Source of the DNA: Hemileia vastatrix
Taxonomy: Eukaryota > Basidiomycota > Pucciniomycetes > Pucciniales > Zaghouaniaceae
Reading direction: 5' to 3'
DNA length: 64,000 nt
Assembly: GCA_030280995.1 (NCBI GenBank)
Contig: JASXTE010000009.1
Coordinates: 697,001 to 761,000, forward strand
The notes under the pieces are model-generated. The model was given only the letters and a program-made list of their open reading frames with translations, was not told the DNA's origin and did not search any database. Shown piece after piece: positions 36,012-45,180 of this stretch; positions within the stretch are counted from its first letter, which is position 1; each line of letters starts with the position of its first letter. The translations under genes and the position numbers were made by a program.

Positions 36012-39000
36012 CTAAAACCTCTTCACTTGGTCTGCAGCCACCCTCTTTTTCAAGACTGCACCATCCAACTCTTCCAAAACATAAGAACCTCCAGACGCCT
36101 GAGATCTGACTCTGTAAGGTCCATTCCATCTGTCAGCAAACATTTTGCCCCACTGACTCTCCAAAATTCTATTATACACCAAAACCAGACCACCAGGTTT
36201 CAAGGGATTCCTGAGTCTATGAGCCAACTTCTTGTCCCAGTACCTGACTGATTGATTCCTAATTTTCATCAGTCTAGAGTATGCCTTCTCTTGACATTCC
36301 TCTCTACATTCCAACTGTTGCATCCTGGCACAGAGCAAATCTTCTGTTGAGTGCACGACATCCCAATCAATTCCAAGATAAGAGACAGCTTCCAAGTCCA
36401 CTGGTAGAACGGCTTTCTGACCAAACATTAACTCATAAGGAGAATAGCCAGTTGTCCTCTTCACAGTGACCCTATCAGCAAATAAAACCAAGGGTAAATA
36501 ATGCCTCCACTTTTCGGCACTATCTCCGCACATCTTCACCAAAGCATTCTTGATAACTTGATGGCCTCTTTCAACCATGCCTTCAGCTTCAGGATAATAC
36601 GGTGTAGCCACTCTAACCCTAGAACCAACACTAGTCACAGCTTCTTTAAATTCGGCACCAAAATCTGGCCCGCCATCAACAGTCACCAACTTCATCAACC
36701 CATACCTATAAATCCACTCCTTCTTCAAGAACTCTGCCACATTCTTGGCAGTCAAATTAACCAGAGGCACTGCTTCAACCCAACCAGACAAATCATCCCT
36801 AGCAACAATCAAGTATATATACCTGCCCTCTTTAATATGGACAGCATCCAGACTGACTCTTCCAAAAACAGTTGATTCACCAGTAGCACGGCCCACCTCT
36901 TTAGGTTTCAAGCGACTTCTTCTTTGACATTCTTCACAAGATTGAACCCAACCCTGCACTGCCAACTTCATACCTGGCCACCAAAATCTGTCTGCTACTC
37001 TTCTATAAGTCTCCCCAAAGCCTCTATGACCAAGGTCTTCATGCAAAGACTTCAAAACCAATTCTTGACCCTTCTTCTGAGTCACCACCACTTGAGGATT
37101 TGGATGTCTCCTCCTCATCAACCGCCTTCCTGACACATAAAATCCAGGACTCTTTTTCTTGATTGCCAACAAAGTATCATCATCACAACTATCTGGCCTC
37201 TCCAAGGTCAACAGATATTCCACCAAAATAAAATAAAACCCAGACTGACCCCAGGTCTCATCTTCAAAATCCAACAAAAAGACATACAAAGGTACAACTC
37301 TGTCATCAAAATCACCAGTGTGAACATGAGCCAATTGAGAAGCCCAACCAGGACACCAATCCTTAAATTTTGGCACGTCCTTCTCTTTCCACTGTACCTT
37401 GTGAGAATCCAGTTCACTAACAAAAACACCCTTTTCCAATTTTGAGCTGTCCCAAACAACAACTCCATCTTCATCAACAAAAACATCCTGATCACCAGAA
37501 TCAAGATCAGATCCAGCCAGTTTAGCCTCTTGGGGGAGGTCAGAACAATCATCCAGTTTAGCCTCATGGGGGAGGAGAGAAAAATCCTCAGCACCCTTTG
37601 TGCTGGCCCTAACCACTGGAACATCTTCCTCAAACTCTTCAGAATCAGAATCCTCATCTGTAGGTGGCCTCCTTGATAATACATCAGGCATAGTAAAAGT
37701 TTTACCTGGTTTGTGTACCAGGTCAAAAGAAAAATGTTGAATAAATGCCACCCACCTAGTCATTGGAGCATTTGGAAGACTAGGTGTATTGATCATCTGA
37801 ACCAAAGATTTTGCATCCACCTGAAGCTCAAAATGCTTCCCCCACAAAACAGTCTGTAGCTTCTTTAAAATTTTAGCTACGCCACACAATTCCAACTTAG
37901 GTTGAGAATACCTAGATTCCACCTCATTAAACACCACAGACTCATATCTTACTGGCCTGACCCTCCCAGTCTTATCCTCCTGAGACAAAACAGCACCAGC
38001 AGCAATATAACTTGAGTCCACTGCCAGATAAATTTTTCCAGCACCAACACCATAATCCAACTTGTGAAGAACAATATCCTCAACAACAACCTTTTTCAAC
38101 TTCTGAAAAGCCTCTTCACACTCTTCAGTCCATTCCCAATCTGCATCTTTTCTGGTCAACCTCCTTAAAGGTGAATCCAACAAAGAAAAATCCTTAATAA
38201 AAATCCTGACATATACACATACACCCAAAAATCCCCTGACTTCAGTAGTATTTTTAGGCCTTGGCCATGACTGAATTTTATTAATCTTCTTCTTCGCCAT
38301 AATCCTTCCCTCTTTACATACCACATGACCCAGAATTTCCAAAGCAGGAACACAACAACAGAATTTTGACCCTGAAATGGTCAAACCAGCCTCTTCAATC
38401 CTAAACAACACTCTCTCTAGAGTTATTGCATATTCCCACACAAACCTCCTTATGCCAGGGTTCTCCGCTAACACCTCATTACCATAATCAGTGGATGGTC
38501 TTTTAATTCCACCATAATCAATAAAAATACCAGCATGAGTAGGAACCTCATCCTGCAAAATCCAAGCCATCTGTGCTTGATAAACTGCCACTGAATTAGT
38601 TGCTCCTTGAGGCAACCTAGTGAGCTGAAATCTTCCCAAAGGAGTCTCAAAAGTTGTGAGAGGCCTTGAATCCATATGTAGTTCCCTCTCATCATAACCA
38701 CCCATAATATCACCCAAACCATAACACACCCTTCCAGCAAAAGCTTCAACAAAATCCTCTGCACTTGGCGGCATACCAGCGTCCTTGATAGTGACTCTAT
38801 TCAAGGCTCTAAGATCATGAACCACCCGCAACGTTCCATTCTGCTTCTTTACACAGAACACCGGACTTGAGTAACTGGATGTTGATTGTTCATATAACCC
38901 AGTCCTGACTCTTTCCCTAACAATCTCTACAAACTCCTCTCGAATAGCGGCTGGACTGGTAATAGGTTTGATTTGCCAAGGTTCATGACAAACAACAGGA

Positions 39001-39548
39001 ATCAAGTAAGGTTCCCCATAAGAGTGCTTCAATACACCCCTTTTCTCCTCAACAAATGCCACCGCTTTTTCCCTTAGCACAATAACATGCAAAAACAACT
39101 TCTTTTCTTCCTCAGACAACCACCCATCAGGACCAAAATTAACAACTTTCAGTCTTTCCACGGTCACCCTATCCGTCTCTAAAAATTCTGGAGGATTCTT
39201 CACCAAATGAGTACAGTACGGATTTCTTGACAAAGGAGGTCTCTTCAAAGGCGGATTCAAACCCACAGGCATAGGCTCATTGACAGGCCTAATCTTCTGC
39301 ACTACCTTCTTATACTTTGCCGCTCCACCTTCAACTTGAGGGATCTTCAGGAATTCTTCACCACCAGACCTGGAACAAAAACCAAGGGTTTCCCCATTGC
39401 TCACATGTGTGGCCAAGGTAATGTTTTTCAAAGGTGTAGAAGAAACCCTAGCAGTGCACAATTGGGAGGACTTACTTTTACATCCCAATCTCACCACTCC
39501 AAAACTTTTCCGCAATTCCACATCTTCATCCTCACTTCCAACTTCCAA
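36012..39548 (-). CDS. Ty3-type pol polyprotein (RT, RNase H, integrase), RT site altered
   Basis: 1178 codons, open throughout. The N-terminal 130 residues are element-specific; the polymerase begins near residue 190. RT blocks include SSPVFCVKKQNGTLRVVHDL, LGDIMGGYDE and FETPLGRFQLTRLPQGATNS. The box expected to be Y/FxDD reads FIDYGG: the second Asp is Tyr (codon 38514-38516), which should abolish or cripple catalysis. RNase H follows with LAVDSSYIAAGAVL and QPKLELCGVAK. The integrase has the zinc part (HEDLGHRG, then CEECQRR), core acidic residues in SLDAVHIKEG, VTVDGGPDFG and GMVERGHQ, and a C-terminal tail with WNGPYRV. Product would copy element RNA and insert the cDNA. It lies after gag-protease in the same orientation; how it is translated (own start or after the duplicated leader) is unclear. 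Confidence 0.85.
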   Translation of the reverse strand: MEVGSEDEDVELRKSFGVVRLGCKSKSSQLCTARVSSTPLKNITLATHVSNGETLGFCSRSGGEEFLKIPQVEGGAAKYKKVVQKIRPVNEPMPVGLNPPLKRPPLSRNPYCTHLVKNPPEFLETDRVTVERLKVVNFGPDGWLSEEEKKLFLHVIVLREKAVAFVEEKRGVLKHSYGEPYLIPVVCHEPWQIKPITSPAAIREEFVEIVRERVRTGLYEQSTSSYSSPVFCVKKQNGTLRVVHDLRALNRVTIKDAGMPPSAEDFVEAFAGRVCYGLGDIMGGYDERELHMDSRPLTTFETPLGRFQLTRLPQGATNSVAVYQAQMAWILQDEVPTHAGIFIDYGGIKRPSTDYGNEVLAENPGIRRFVWEYAITLERVLFRIEEAGLTISGSKFCCCVPALEILGHVVCKEGRIMAKKKINKIQSWPRPKNTTEVRGFLGVCVYVRIFIKDFSLLDSPLRRLTRKDADWEWTEECEEAFQKLKKVVVEDIVLHKLDYGVGAGKIYLAVDSSYIAAGAVLSQEDKTGRVRPVRYESVVFNEVESRYSQPKLELCGVAKILKKLQTVLWGKHFELQVDAKSLVQMINTPSLPNAPMTRWVAFIQHFSFDLVHKPGKTFTMPDVLSRRPPTDEDSDSEEFEEDVPVVRASTKGAEDFSLLPHEAKLDDCSDLPQEAKLAGSDLDSGDQDVFVDEDGVVVWDSSKLEKGVFVSELDSHKVQWKEKDVPKFKDWCPGWASQLAHVHTGDFDDRVVPLYVFLLDFEDETWGQSGFYFILVEYLLTLERPDSCDDDTLLAIKKKSPGFYVSGRRLMRRRHPNPQVVVTQKKGQELVLKSLHEDLGHRGFGETYRRVADRFWWPGMKLAVQGWVQSCEECQRRSRLKPKEVGRATGESTVFGRVSLDAVHIKEGRYIYLIVARDDLSGWVEAVPLVNLTAKNVAEFLKKEWIYRYGLMKLVTVDGGPDFGAEFKEAVTSVGSRVRVATPYYPEAEGMVERGHQVIKNALVKMCGDSAEKWRHYLPLVLFADRVTVKRTTGYSPYELMFGQKAVLPVDLEAVSYLGIDWDVVHSTEDLLCARMQQLECREECQEKAYSRLMKIRNQSVRYWDKKLAHRLRNPLKPGGLVLVYNRILESQWGKMFADRWNGPYRVRSQASGGSYVLEELDGAVLKKRVAADQVKRF

Positions 39549-39557
39549 ATCTTCAAA

Positions 39558-40127
39558 TCATGATTCATCTTCTGAATCACATCTTCTAAAATTGTGCAGT
39601 TTATCCTCATGCTGGAGGTCCAAAAATCGATCTTGATGATCTTCTCTCTTCATAATTTTCTGCAGTTTAACCTCATGCTGGAGGCCCATAAATAGATCTT
39701 GACGATCTTCACAAAAATATTTTGCGTCTTCTATATTCATTATCTTCAGATTTTTTTCTTGATTTTCATGAATTATCTTGAAATTTTTATCTTCTTTTCT
39801 TGAGTTTTCTTCTGACCTACAAAAATAACCAGGGGTTTCCCCAATGCTCACAGGTGTGGCCCAGGTAATGTTTTTGAAAGGTGTAGAAGAAACCCTAGCA
39901 GTGCACAATTGGGAGAACTTACTTTTAGACCCTAATCTCACCGCCCCAAAACTTTTCCGCATATCTTTCAATAAAGATATATAACCAATCTTCTTCTTTA
40001 AACTTGAATTAAAAATAATTAAAAATCTTGAGAGAGAACAGAGACTTGATAAAAAACTTGATGAATACTTGCAGAGAAGAGAAACATTAAAAAGAGAAAG
40101 TTGAAAATCCACTTGGTATATCTCCAA
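39558..40127 (-). CDS. Open frame with a duplicate of the pol N-terminus
   Basis: This 189-codon frame lies between gag and pol. It contains RKSFGAVRLGSKSKFSQLCT, nearly identical to the start of pol (RKSFGVVRLGCKSKSSQLCT), about 455 bp apart, so a local tandem duplication is visible. It then carries two copies of a shorter unit with DLFMGLQHEVKL and DRFLDLQHEDKL, which is the translated form of the dispersed AGTTTA motif. It may be a former part of pol or a linker; function unknown. Confidence 0.5.
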   Translation of the reverse strand: MEIYQVDFQLSLFNVSLLCKYSSSFLSSLCSLSRFLIIFNSSLKKKIGYISLLKDMRKSFGAVRLGSKSKFSQLCTARVSSTPFKNITWATPVSIGETPGYFCRSEENSRKEDKNFKIIHENQEKNLKIMNIEDAKYFCEDRQDLFMGLQHEVKLQKIMKREDHQDRFLDLQHEDKLHNFRRCDSEDES

Positions 40128-40201
40128 GGGAGCTGACCTACTACAACCTGGGATTTCCTCATCTCAGGGAGATGCTGTAGCACTAGGGTGATCAGCCCTC
40201 A

Positions 40202-42604
40202 TTACTCTAAAAAAGACAGACTCTCAATAGAGCCTGAGCCACACTCCAAAAAACCAGAGGCAGCACCCACTTCCTTCCTTCTCCTGAAGCAGTCCATGCA
40301 CTGGAACATTGAAGATAAAACAGGTCTAGTCTCCCAATCATCCTCTCCAGGGGATGACAACCTCATGTGAAGCCTCCTTTCGTCTTCACCAGTCAACTCC
40401 AAACTGATTCTCAAATCAAATTGATGACCAATTCTTGCCTGAAAATCCATCAAGAATGGCCCACCCAAAACTGCTTTTACATTGCCTTTAGCAATGTAAA
40501 AATGAACCTTCCCTGAGGCTCCTCCAACATCTAACTTCACAAACTCTGAAGTTCTAACCAATTCAGTGACATGGCCACCGATCCCTCTCAAATTCCCACC
40601 AATACCAGTTTTGATGGGGAGGCCCATATGAGTTGCCTCAAACAAAGAAATCAGGTTTATCTGAGAACCTGAATCCACCAATGCCCTTGCCTCCCTGCCA
40701 TTCAGAGTGACATTGACATATCCAAGAGGAGCAGAAAAATGAGTTTCCAACCCCTCACCAAACTTTTCAGCAGAATCACAAATGTATTCTACCTCACCAG
40801 AAGAAACCCTTCTCCTGGTCAACAACTTTTTCTGCCTATCAGCCAACCCTGGACTGATAGCATACAATTCCCCATAAGATAGGGAAACCTGACCCTGATT
40901 CATCCTTTCCAGGACAGAGTCCATAAAATTAACTTGACCAGACACTACTGGCCTCTCAAAGTGAGCTCTTTGCTTCACCACCTTGGTCCTAGAAGATTCT
41001 TGAGGACCAGCACCACCAACAGATTTACCATTAACAGGAACCAAACCAGATCCCTCACCAGAACCTCTGACTCCAACAGGCTTTGGCAATGAAGCCAAAG
41101 GGACATCCTCCTCAGAGTCAGAATCCACCTCCATTGGCATTGGATCACCATTCATATCCAATGCGCCAAAACTAGGGGGTCCCATATCAGCCATACCCTT
41201 CTGCATCTTGTACAGCTCCTCTTTGCTGTACCTCTTCCTAGCTGCACTCAGCTTAGGATCCTCCTTTGAAGCATTTAGCTTTGGTTGGGCCTGAGAACTG
41301 CTCTTAGGCCTACCCACCTTTCCTGCTTCCACATCATAAACACCAGCCAAGCATTCACCACTTGACTTTCCACCACAAGAATACAACTCCAAACCACCAA
41401 AGGAATTAGAAAAAGAGACCTTATTGACCTCCTTCCCCTTTCCCTTGACGTCCTCATCTATCTTAACAGAAGACTTCCCCTGATCAGGAATCTCCTCAAA
41501 CCTTGGCCTCCTTTGATTGAGACCACCCCTTCTCCTGACCAAATCAACAGGAGCCTTCCCCTCACTGGGCTTCACAAAAGAACCGTCAGGGAACTTAAAA
41601 ACCCTGCCATCAAACTCCACTTTTCCTTCAGACACATATCTGTTCAATGCCCAACAATCATTGGACCTGTGCCCCCTCCTACTGCAATAAGAGCAAACCC
41701 AAGGATCACTCCTACCAGCCCTCCTTTCAAAATCTCTTGGCTGAGAAGGTGCCTTATTAACCTTCTTGGCCTCCTGGACAAAAATGTGCAGCTGTTTTGT
41801 CAGATCAGCCAACTGATCCACCATTGGGTCCCTCTCCTGTTTGGGAACCTGCACCAAATTTTTCTCCTCCTTCTTCTCCCTAACTTCCTCTTCAGCCAAA
41901 GCCTCACTGACTTTGCTGACATATTTGGCACACCCCTCCTGATAGGTGTCCACAGCCAATAACTTCAAATGGGCCTCAACAGCCTCCTTCACCTTATCCA
42001 AGGCAGGCAATTTCTGATCCCCATTAGAAAGAGTCTTCATCAATTCCTTTCTTGACAGCTCCTTCAACACATCCATCCTGACATCTCTAGCCAGGGCAGA
42101 CCAAAAAACATCTTTGGCAGCATTTTCATGTGCCAGCTCCTCCACTTCCACCAAATATTCCACCACAGGATCAAACTGTAGCAGAAACTTCCTGTAACTA
42201 TGTAAGTTACCAACACCACCATAAGATTGCCATTCACTGACAACATTGTTCAGATACACCATAGTGAACCTGACACCCCATCTATCCACCATCTCCCTAC
42301 ACAAAAATTTCCAATCCCTCTTCTTGTAGCCAGACATGGCCACAATCTCCTTCTCCACTGACCTATCACCAATGAAGAAGATAATCTGCTTCACCATGTC
42401 CAGGTAGGAAGCACCATCCACTCCAGCAGCAGTTTCATACTTCTCTAGAAACCACTTGACATCCTCCCCATTAAACTTGGTACCATCCCAAGTTTTAATT
42501 CTCACACACTCCCTAACCATCACAGAAGGAGGACCATCCCCCCCACTGACAGTCACCACAGGAATAGCAGAACCAGAAGCCATTCTTCCAGTCCAAAACA
42601 CCAA
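40202..42604 (-). CDS. Ty3-type gag with zinc knuckle and aspartic protease
   Basis: 800 codons, open; the likely start is the Met at residue 8 (MASGSAIP, codon at 42581-42583). The capsid-like region (residues about 35-270) includes TWDGTKFNGEDVKWFLEKYE. A CCHC zinc knuckle CSYCSRRGHRSNDC (about residue 310) should bind element RNA. A long charged and Ser/Pro linker leads to a retropepsin-type site ALVDSGSQINLIS (about residue 650), the protease that would mature the polyproteins. Protease is thus fused to gag rather than pol. The frame begins about 50 bp inside the primer-binding site. No stops are seen, in keeping with recent insertion. Confidence 0.85.
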   Translation of the reverse strand: MVFWTGRMASGSAIPVVTVSGGDGPPSVMVRECVRIKTWDGTKFNGEDVKWFLEKYETAAGVDGASYLDMVKQIIFFIGDRSVEKEIVAMSGYKKRDWKFLCREMVDRWGVRFTMVYLNNVVSEWQSYGGVGNLHSYRKFLLQFDPVVEYLVEVEELAHENAAKDVFWSALARDVRMDVLKELSRKELMKTLSNGDQKLPALDKVKEAVEAHLKLLAVDTYQEGCAKYVSKVSEALAEEEVREKKEEKNLVQVPKQERDPMVDQLADLTKQLHIFVQEAKKVNKAPSQPRDFERRAGRSDPWVCSYCSRRGHRSNDCWALNRYVSEGKVEFDGRVFKFPDGSFVKPSEGKAPVDLVRRRGGLNQRRPRFEEIPDQGKSSVKIDEDVKGKGKEVNKVSFSNSFGGLELYSCGGKSSGECLAGVYDVEAGKVGRPKSSSQAQPKLNASKEDPKLSAARKRYSKEELYKMQKGMADMGPPSFGALDMNGDPMPMEVDSDSEEDVPLASLPKPVGVRGSGEGSGLVPVNGKSVGGAGPQESSRTKVVKQRAHFERPVVSGQVNFMDSVLERMNQGQVSLSYGELYAISPGLADRQKKLLTRRRVSSGEVEYICDSAEKFGEGLETHFSAPLGYVNVTLNGREARALVDSGSQINLISLFEATHMGLPIKTGIGGNLRGIGGHVTELVRTSEFVKLDVGGASGKVHFYIAKGNVKAVLGGPFLMDFQARIGHQFDLRISLELTGEDERRLHMRLSSPGEDDWETRPVLSSMFQCMDCFRRRKEVGAASGFLECGSGSIESLSFLE

Positions 42605-42653
42605 AGAGAGCCAACCAAAGAAAACAGAGATTCCAAAGAAGTAGCAAGTTCTA

Positions 42654-42670
42654 CCCCACGTTGGGTGCCA
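42654..42670 (-). promoter_or_regulatory. Primer-binding site of the 13-kb Ty3 element
   Basis: In element sense TGGCACCCAACGTGGGG starts 4 nt after the end of the 5' LTR. It begins with TGG, complementary to a tRNA CCA end, and resembles PBS sequences of other Ty3 elements. Which tRNA primes cannot be said without the genome's tRNAs. Confidence 0.85.
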
Positions 42671-42674
42671 GAAA

Positions 42675-43766
42675 TGTAGACAATCCTATAGTACTAGCTA
42701 TAGGCCTTGACCAAGGGAGTTGGAGAAAAACCAGAGAGAAAATCCCCTGTCCCTTTAGAAAAATAGAGTGAGATTTACTTGCTAAAGTAAGTTGGTTCCT
42801 GTTTTGCTAAAGCTCCTTTTTAACACACTTGACTGCTTGATGAGCCAAGAAAGCAGTCCCCAGATAGACTACCAGACCAAAGAACTGAAATGTAGAACAA
42901 AGTCCACACCAGAGACAGCAAAGATACTTGATGTAGGCTGAAAATCCACACCAGAGACAGCAATAATACTTGCTATAGCTTGCAAGACTATAACAGAGAA
43001 AAAAGTTGCCAAAGTTAAGTTAAATGAAGAACTCACTTGCAACAAACACAGCCCATTGTGGCCAGAAACAGTGAAAACTGAGTGAGGAACAATGATATCA
43101 CCTCTGGATGGTTGTATGATGATTAAGGTTGCCCCAAACTGTCTTATTCACTATGTACACACAGACCACTAACTAAGAGCCCATGCGCACCCACCAATCT
43201 GGCGCCTGTACCCTCCAAATTGCATAAAAAACCCTCCTGGAGCGCTCCCCAACCTCCTAAAACAGAGGCGGGCGGGCCACCCGACGTCGGAGATGCCGCC
43301 TGAAGCGGCCCGGCCTCCCTGAAGCCAGAAAACCAATAAAAACCACTAATCTACTTGGAAAAATTAGCTACAACTACTAAAACCTTTAAAACACAGAATT
43401 TCACTATAACAACATTGTGACATGAAATATAGAGAAAAATTAGCTCTATCCAATGGTACTAAGCACTTAACCCTAAGACTTAAGGTTAGCCCGTAAAACA
43501 CAAAAAACAAAATTAAACAGCAATCTTTTATAAATGAAAAATGAGGAAATGACCCCTTAAAACTCAGAATATGAAAAATGTCTTCAAGACATAAAATATA
43601 GAGAAAAACCAGGGCTATCCAATGATAGTAACCACATACCCGCGGACCAAATATCCACGGAATAAAACCAGAAAAATACCCAATTCTTTAACAGATGTCA
43701 ATTAAGACATGCACAAACCACGCCAAATCACACAACAAAGGCCCCTGCCAATGTTGGAAGACCACA
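42675..43766 (-). repeat. 5' LTR of the 13-kb Ty3 element
   Basis: Direct copy of 30698-31789, same length, same ends. Differences from the 3' LTR are scattered single substitutions. The duplicated ACGT follows at 43767. Confidence 0.93.
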
Positions 43767-43886
43767 ACGTAAAGTGTCTTATAACCCAATTATTAGCAAA
43801 ATAATTGCAGAAGATAATTGGGGTATAAGGATTTTTATCCGCAATTAATTTAATTGCGGATCCCTGAACATTGATACCCCCTAATA

Positions 43887-44165
43887 TATGTTTGTAATTA
43901 ATTAATTATTAATTTATAATTATTAAATACATAAAAATGCGCCATTATTTGTAGAATATAAAATATATTATGCTTAATTTAAATGTATAAATAATTTATA
44001 TAACAATAAAATTAATATAACACTTATATTTAATAAGATACTTATATAATTTTATTATGCAATAAAATATTAATTTATATACATCAAATGCAATTCTTAT
44101 GCCCTCTTTCAGGTCCAATAAATTAACATATCATTTACTGGGCTCCTGGTATATCCTGGCTGACA
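43887..44165 (-). repeat. LTR-A segment with the LTR start
   Basis: Reverse complement begins TGTCAGCCAGGATATACCAG and matches 45790-45925 and 61228-61500. It ends exactly at the right target duplication (TAATA) of Harb3. Confidence 0.85.
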
Positions 44166-44919
44166 AAACACCTCCCAAAATAGCCCTCCATACCTATTTC
44201 AAACCCCCCTATACCTCTTCAAACTTCCCCTACAACTGCTTCAAAACCCCCATATACCTCCTCAAATCCCCCCCTATAACCTCACCAGACCCCCCCTCTT
44301 CTCATTTGTTAACAAATGATTGTTAACAAATGGATAAGTTAATGAATGATTGATAGTAATTTTTCTTTAACTTATTGATTTTTAACAAATTGATAAGTTA
44401 ACAATTGATTGTTAATGATTGTTTGTTACTGAAAAAAGAAGGGGGGGAGGGGGGTCAGAGGCAGCCAAAGAGAAGGGAAAGGGGGATATGTCCATGCCAA
44501 GGAGGGGTGAAAGTGGTGAAAATGACCAGGCCAAGGAGGATGAAGACTATTATGGGAAGAAAAAAAAGAGAGAAAAGAAAAGTCTATTTTACCTTGAAAA
44601 TGAAAAACAAAACCACTTACCAGAAAAATGAGAAAATAAAAAAATAAAAAAAAAATAAAATAACAATAAGCAAATATAAAAATAAAAAGCAAAAAAATGA
44701 TTTAACTGGAGAGATGAGTTAAGAAAAAAATATACTTCAAATTCTTTGAAGAATATTTGAGGAGAAGAGGAAAAGGACATGAGGGATGAAAGAAAAAAAG
44801 AATGACTGAAAAATTATGTGATAGCTGAAAATATGTGATTTCATGTTGAGGTAGTGAACAAAAAAATTGAGACAGGGGAAAAGAGACTTTCACTGAGAAT
44901 TCAAAATAAAAGTCAATAT
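44166..44919 (-). other. Downstream region of a decayed Harbinger element
   Basis: The part from about 44640 to 44919 is a diverged copy of the sequence following the Harb1 transposase (49860-50290), sharing TGTGATTTCATGTTGAGG-like and GAGGAGAA blocks. Like Harb1 it has a G-rich tract (GGGGGGGAGGGGGG at 44441-44454). The C-rich part 44166-44300 resembles the left flank of LTR-A. No gene. Confidence 0.5.
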
Positions 44920-45180
44920 CACCACACAATATGAGGGGTGGACTTGCTAGCAAGTCCGCAACATTGGACCCAAACTCACCACAGATTGAACACACATTGA
45001 GCTATTGATAAAGAAACCATACAATAAGGTATGAACACCACTCAGCAAAACAGTTTTAGGTGGGTGTTCAAGTAGGGTTCAGTATGGGTTCAGTATGAGT
45101 TCAGTCTGAGTTCCATCTGAGTTCCATCTGAGTTCAGGTTGAGGACTTTCTAGCAAGTCCACCCCCTATATTGTGTAGTG
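44920..45180. mobile_element. CACCAC-type MITE, 261 bp
   Basis: TIRs: CACCACACAATATGAGGGGT on the left and, reverse complemented, CACTACACAATATAGGGGGT on the right, continuing GGACTTGCTAGCAAG. TAT flanks both ends. The TIR layout matches that of the 10.5-kb element at 6804-17357, so the two probably use the same transposase. The interior has tandem GAGTTC motifs. Confidence 0.85.

Larger units (their letters stand above)
30698..43766 (-). mobile_element. Structurally complete Ty3-type LTR retrotransposon, 13.07 kb
   Basis: Two direct LTRs of exactly 1092 bp (30698-31789 and 42675-43766) bound the element, with ACGT duplicated outside. The minus strand holds, in order, 5' LTR, primer-binding site, gag-protease, a duplicated pol leader, pol (RT, RNase H, integrase), a 4.2-kb extra region, polypurine tract and 3' LTR. 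The LTRs differ at roughly 20-25 positions by eye (about 2%), so insertion is fairly recent. The extra region encodes genes on the opposite strand. It is inserted in Harb3, upstream of that element's SANT gene. Confidence 0.93.
25365..43881. mobile_element. Harbinger-type element Harb3, inverted, carrying a different captured gene
   Basis: Left TIR GGGAGTATCAATGTTCAGGG (one change from GGGGG), right TIR ending AACATTGATACCCCC, flanked on both sides by TAATA, the complement of TATTA seen at Harb1. The transposase-promoter end is on the left, followed by foreign sequence (about 25746-28268), the shared 3' repeat block and the broken SANT gene on the minus strand. A Ty3 retrotransposon (30698-43766) interrupts the SANT-side end. 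Without it the element is about 5.4 kb. Confidence 0.85.
6592..44165 (-). mobile_element. Solo LTR 'LTR-A', split by three nested transposons
   Basis: In LTR sense (minus strand) it begins TGTCAGCCAGG at 44165 and ends AGCCAATA at 6592. The 5-bp repeat AAACA lies on both sides (6587-6591 and 44166-44170). Its own sequence is the sum of 6592-6803, about 17361-17379, 24607-25364 and 43887-44165, roughly 1.27 kb. That equals the 3' LTR at 61228-62494, to which the pieces match in order. Homologous breaks coincide exactly with the target duplications of the 10.5-kb element, Harb2 and Harb3. No internal retrotransposon sequence adjoins either side, so it is a solo LTR. Confidence 0.85.

Noticed and set aside
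37208..37726. 172-codon frame overlapping pol
   Set aside because: It is a shadow in another phase of the same strand as pol, with no domain features.
41513..41962. 149-codon plus-strand frame inside gag
   Set aside because: It is antisense to an intact gag and has no recognisable motif or intron, unlike X1 and X2.
30698..43766. An integrated virus instead of a retrotransposon
   Set aside because: No envelope-like frame is present. LTRs, PBS, PPT, gag-protease and pol match Ty3 elements, and the extra genes are antisense.
44405..44647. Lys/Arg/Glu-rich frames of 70-88 codons on both strands
   Set aside because: Purine-rich low-complexity sequence keeps several frames open, and the region is the non-coding 3' side of a decayed Harbinger element.
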